Source: CBDTTW01 sp965363675
GTDB lineage: Bacteria > Bacteroidota > Rhodothermia > Rhodothermales > DASSAV01
DNA: 9,337 nucleotides
Reading direction: 5' to 3'
Assembly (NCBI GenBank): GCA_965363675.1
Contig: CBDTTW010000118.1
Span: 1 to 9,337 of the forward strand
In this document: piece by piece, positions 7,476 through 9,337 of the stretch
Layout: every line of letters begins with the position of its first letter
Numbering within the stretch: position 1 is the stretch's first letter
Notes under the pieces: generated by a model
Told to the model about the DNA's origin: nothing
What the model saw: only the letters and a program-made list of their open reading frames with translations
The model's database searches: none
Program-made: the position numbers and the translations under genes

Positions 7476-7518
7476 GCCTCCGGAGCCCCGCCGGCTGCAT
7501 CCGGAGGCGGCGGGGCTC
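7476..7518 (+). promoter_or_regulatory. Overlapping alternative hairpins in the region before the protease gene
   Basis: Two perfect pairings interleave: gcctccgg (7476-7483) with ccggaggc (7501-7508), and gagccccgcc (7483-7492) with ggcggggctc (7509-7518). The order is A-B-A'-B' with arms sharing base 7483 and A' touching B', so both cannot easily form together. It sits directly after the fumC terminator and 117 nt before the protease ATG. It might be a second terminator, a leader switch, or an attenuator if transcription starts upstream; no promoter placing it inside a transcript was found. Confidence 0.4.
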
Positions 7519-7635
7519 GTATAACCGGGAGCCGCAATATCCGCCTCGGGCGACGCGTTTTTTGCAGGCGCAAGCCGCCCGGCGGCGGCCCCGCGACACG
7601 CGATCCTTACGTAACACCCCGACGCCAGAGCAACC

Positions 7636-9192
7636 ATGAGCAGCAAGACCAAAACCTCCCTCGCCTTTGTGGTGGCCGCCGCCTTCATCGCCGGCATCCT
7701 GTTCACCACCCTGGGCGCCAACCTTTTCCACTTCGGCGATGCGGTCGGCATCCCCCTCTCGGCCAAGGATTCCCAGGTCGCGGTTTCGCAGAGCGCCCTC
7801 GAACTGGAAGAAGCCTTCGTGCAAGTCGCCGAGAACGTCAACCCGGCCGTCGTGCAAATCCTCTCGGAGAAGGTCGTGCGCAACCCGCACGGCAACATGG
7901 GGCGCAACCCATTCGAGGGCACCCCGTTCGAAGACTTCTTCGGCGGCGGGCGCGGCGGCAACGGCGCCCCCGAGGAGTTCCGCAGCCCCGGCCTCGGCTC
8001 CGGCGTCATCATCCGTGAGAACGGCTACATCCTGACGAACAACCACGTCGTCGAGGGCGCCGACGAGCTGAACATCCGCCTGCTCGACGGCTCGCGCTAC
8101 GACGCCAAGGTCATCGGGACGGACGCCTACAGCGACCTGGCCGTCATCAAGATCGAGGCGACGGGCCTGCCCTACATCGCCATCGGCGACTCGGAGAATT
8201 TGCGGCCCGGCCAGATGGTGATGGCCTTCGGCAGCCCGCTCTCGACCGACCTCGGCAACACCGTTACGAGCGGCATCATCAGCGCCGTCGGGCGTTTGCA
8301 AAGCATGGACAGCCAGTCCGGCGTGCAGAACTACATCCAGACCGACGCGGCCATCAACCCCGGCAACTCGGGCGGCCCGCTCGTCGATCTGCGCGGCAAG
8401 CTCATCGGCATCAACACGGCCATTTACACCCGTACGGGCGGCTACCAGGGCATCGGGTTTGCCATTCCCGTCAACACGGTGCGCGGCGTGGCCGAGCAGC
8501 TCATCGCCTCGGGCAAGGTCGAGCGCGCCCGCCTCGGCGTCGAGTTCCGGCCCGCCACCGAAAGCCTCATCAAGGCGTACAAGCTGCCGCGCGGCGCCGC
8601 CCAGGTCGCCAGCGTCGTGGACGGCTCGGCCGCCAAGCGCGCCGGCATCAAGGAAGGCGACGTGATCGTGGCCGTAGACGGCCGGCGCCTCACCAACCAC
8701 CTCCAGCTTTCGCAGTTGATCTCGGTCAAGCGCCCCGGCGACAAGGTCGAGATTACGGTCAACCGGGAGGGCCAGGAGCAGGTCATCAACATCAGCCTGG
8801 GCCGCATGGACGCCGCCGCCGAGACGGCCTCCGACGACCGCCCCGACGACGACGAGGGCGAAGCCCCCAGCAGCGGCGGCGCCGAGACGCGCGCCTACGA
8901 CGAGCTCGGCTTTACCGTAAGCAACCTCACCCCGCAGCTCCGGCGCGAGCTGGAACTGCCGGCCGACGCGGCGGGCGTGGTGGTGCAGAACGTCCAGGCC
9001 GGCAGCGAGGCCGCCCGCGACGCCGGCATCCAGAACGGCCTGCTCATCACGGAGATGGACCGCAAGCCCATCAAGAACATCCGCGACTTCGAGCGTACGT
9101 ACAAGGCCGTCAAGCCGGGCGCGTCGTTCCTGGTGCGCATGAAGATTCCGGGGCAGAACGGCACGCTCGTCACGGCGCTCTCGCGGCCGTAG
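7636..9192 (+). CDS. degP: Do-family periplasmic serine protease (HtrA/DegP/DegQ type)
   Basis: Degrades or refolds misfolded envelope proteins. The 518 residues begin with a hydrophobic segment (8-28) that is an export signal or membrane anchor; no clear cleavage site is seen. The trypsin-like domain (about 55-290) has the triad His137 (TNNHVVEGADE), Asp167 (YSDLAVIKI) and Ser245 (NPGNSGGPLVD), with a Gly/Phe-rich loop at 86-116 (the LA-type loop). PDZ1 spans about 298-388, beginning with the carboxylate-binding RLGVEF; an acidic linker (about 397-412, DDRPDDDEGEA) leads to PDZ2 (about 424-515, ELGFTV). Two PDZ domains distinguish it from the single-PDZ DegS type, but DegP and DegQ cannot be separated from sequence alone, so the symbol is nominal. 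ATG 7636 lacks a Shine-Dalgarno; the signal segment following it supports the start. It is monocistronic and ends at a convergent hairpin. Stress control is likely but not shown. Confidence 0.95.
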   Translation: MSSKTKTSLAFVVAAAFIAGILFTTLGANLFHFGDAVGIPLSAKDSQVAVSQSALELEEAFVQVAENVNPAVVQILSEKVVRNPHGNMGRNPFEGTPFEDFFGGGRGGNGAPEEFRSPGLGSGVIIRENGYILTNNHVVEGADELNIRLLDGSRYDAKVIGTDAYSDLAVIKIEATGLPYIAIGDSENLRPGQMVMAFGSPLSTDLGNTVTSGIISAVGRLQSMDSQSGVQNYIQTDAAINPGNSGGPLVDLRGKLIGINTAIYTRTGGYQGIGFAIPVNTVRGVAEQLIASGKVERARLGVEFRPATESLIKAYKLPRGAAQVASVVDGSAAKRAGIKEGDVIVAVDGRRLTNHLQLSQLISVKRPGDKVEITVNREGQEQVINISLGRMDAAAETASDDRPDDDEGEAPSSGGAETRAYDELGFTVSNLTPQLRRELELPADAAGVVVQNVQAGSEAARDAGIQNGLLITEMDRKPIKNIRDFERTYKAVKPGASFLVRMKIPGQNGTLVTALSRP

Positions 9193-9230
9193 CGCAAGCC
9201 CCAGAGGCGGCGCCTTACCCTTTGAACCAC

Positions 9231-9267
9231 CGGCGGCCCGGAGCTTTCTGCAAGCTCCGGGCCGCCG
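9231..9267. terminator. Perfect 16-bp hairpin between convergent genes, bidirectional terminator
   Basis: cggcggcccggagctt (9231-9246) pairs fully with aagctccgggccgccg (9252-9267) around the loop tctgc. It lies between the protease stop and the stop of the minus-strand gene, 38 nt and 16 nt away, as expected for a shared terminator. T runs are short (gttt at 9271-9274 on plus), so termination may rely on the very stable stem. Confidence 0.75.
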
Positions 9268-9283
9268 CGCGTTTGGGCCGCGT

Positions 9284-9337
9284 CTAGGCCACTTGCAGCA
9301 CGATTTTGCCGATGTTCTCGTTGGCCTCCATGCGGCG
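9284..9337 (-). CDS. C-terminal end of a zinc-type alcohol dehydrogenase/quinone oxidoreductase (MDR) protein, truncated by window edge
   Basis: Only the last 17 codons and the TAG stop are inside the window. They read RRMEANENIGKIVLQVA. This matches the usual C-terminal ending of medium-chain dehydrogenase/reductase proteins (NADPH:quinone reductase and zinc-binding dehydrogenase families), in which a basic residue pair and M-E-A-x-x-x-x-G-K-I-V-L close the protein. The family role is NAD(P)H-dependent oxidoreduction; substrate cannot be guessed from this tail. It converges on the protease gene across the 9231-9267 hairpin. Confidence 0.65.
   Translation of the reverse strand, partial: RRMEANENIGKIVLQVA

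Noticed and set aside
7408..8700. 430-codon open frame antisense to the protease and across the fumC terminator
   Set aside because: Shadow frame; crosses a strong terminator and has no family features.

Overview
This is a GC-rich chromosomal window (roughly two-thirds G+C or more in coding parts) made mostly of housekeeping genes. Initiation contexts mostly lack a Shine-Dalgarno sequence, and one candidate promoter resembles the Bacteroidota -33/-7 type (TTG, about 20 nt, TAnnTTTG). With the high GC and the gene content, this suggests a member of the Rhodothermota (a Rhodothermus/Salinibacter-like bacterium). That assignment is an inference from style; there is no rRNA or other marker gene here to prove it.

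Layout from left to right: (1) the 3' end of a plus-strand gene with a LolA/LppX-like lipoprotein-sorting fold, closed by a clear intrinsic terminator; (2) htpG, the Hsp90 chaperone, on plus; (3) two small minus-strand envelope genes, a PEGA-like lipoprotein and a secreted HEAT-like helical protein; (4) a 492-nt intergenic stretch whose middle 200 nt is only about 35% GC; (5) a minus-strand panC-panD operon for pantothenate synthesis, ending in a very strong hairpin; (6) a divergent control region with a 15-nt direct repeat; (7) fumC, class II fumarase, on plus, with a textbook terminator; (8) a leader with two mutually exclusive hairpins, then a Do/HtrA-family periplasmic serine protease (DegP/DegQ type) on plus; (9) a perfect 16-bp hairpin between convergent genes and the last 17 codons of a minus-strand gene resembling zinc-type alcohol dehydrogenase/quinone oxidoreductases.

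Functional themes are protein quality control (HtpG in the cytoplasm, DegP-like protease in the periplasm), central metabolism (fumarase) and coenzyme A precursor synthesis (PanD makes the beta-alanine that PanC joins to pantoate). The two small secreted proteins are the least understood genes. Nothing here looks like a defence system, phage, transposon, CRISPR array or RNA gene. The features most worth a second look are the AT-rich island with its inverted repeats, the alternative hairpins ahead of the protease, the short direct repeats upstream of genes, and the two uncharacterised envelope proteins.
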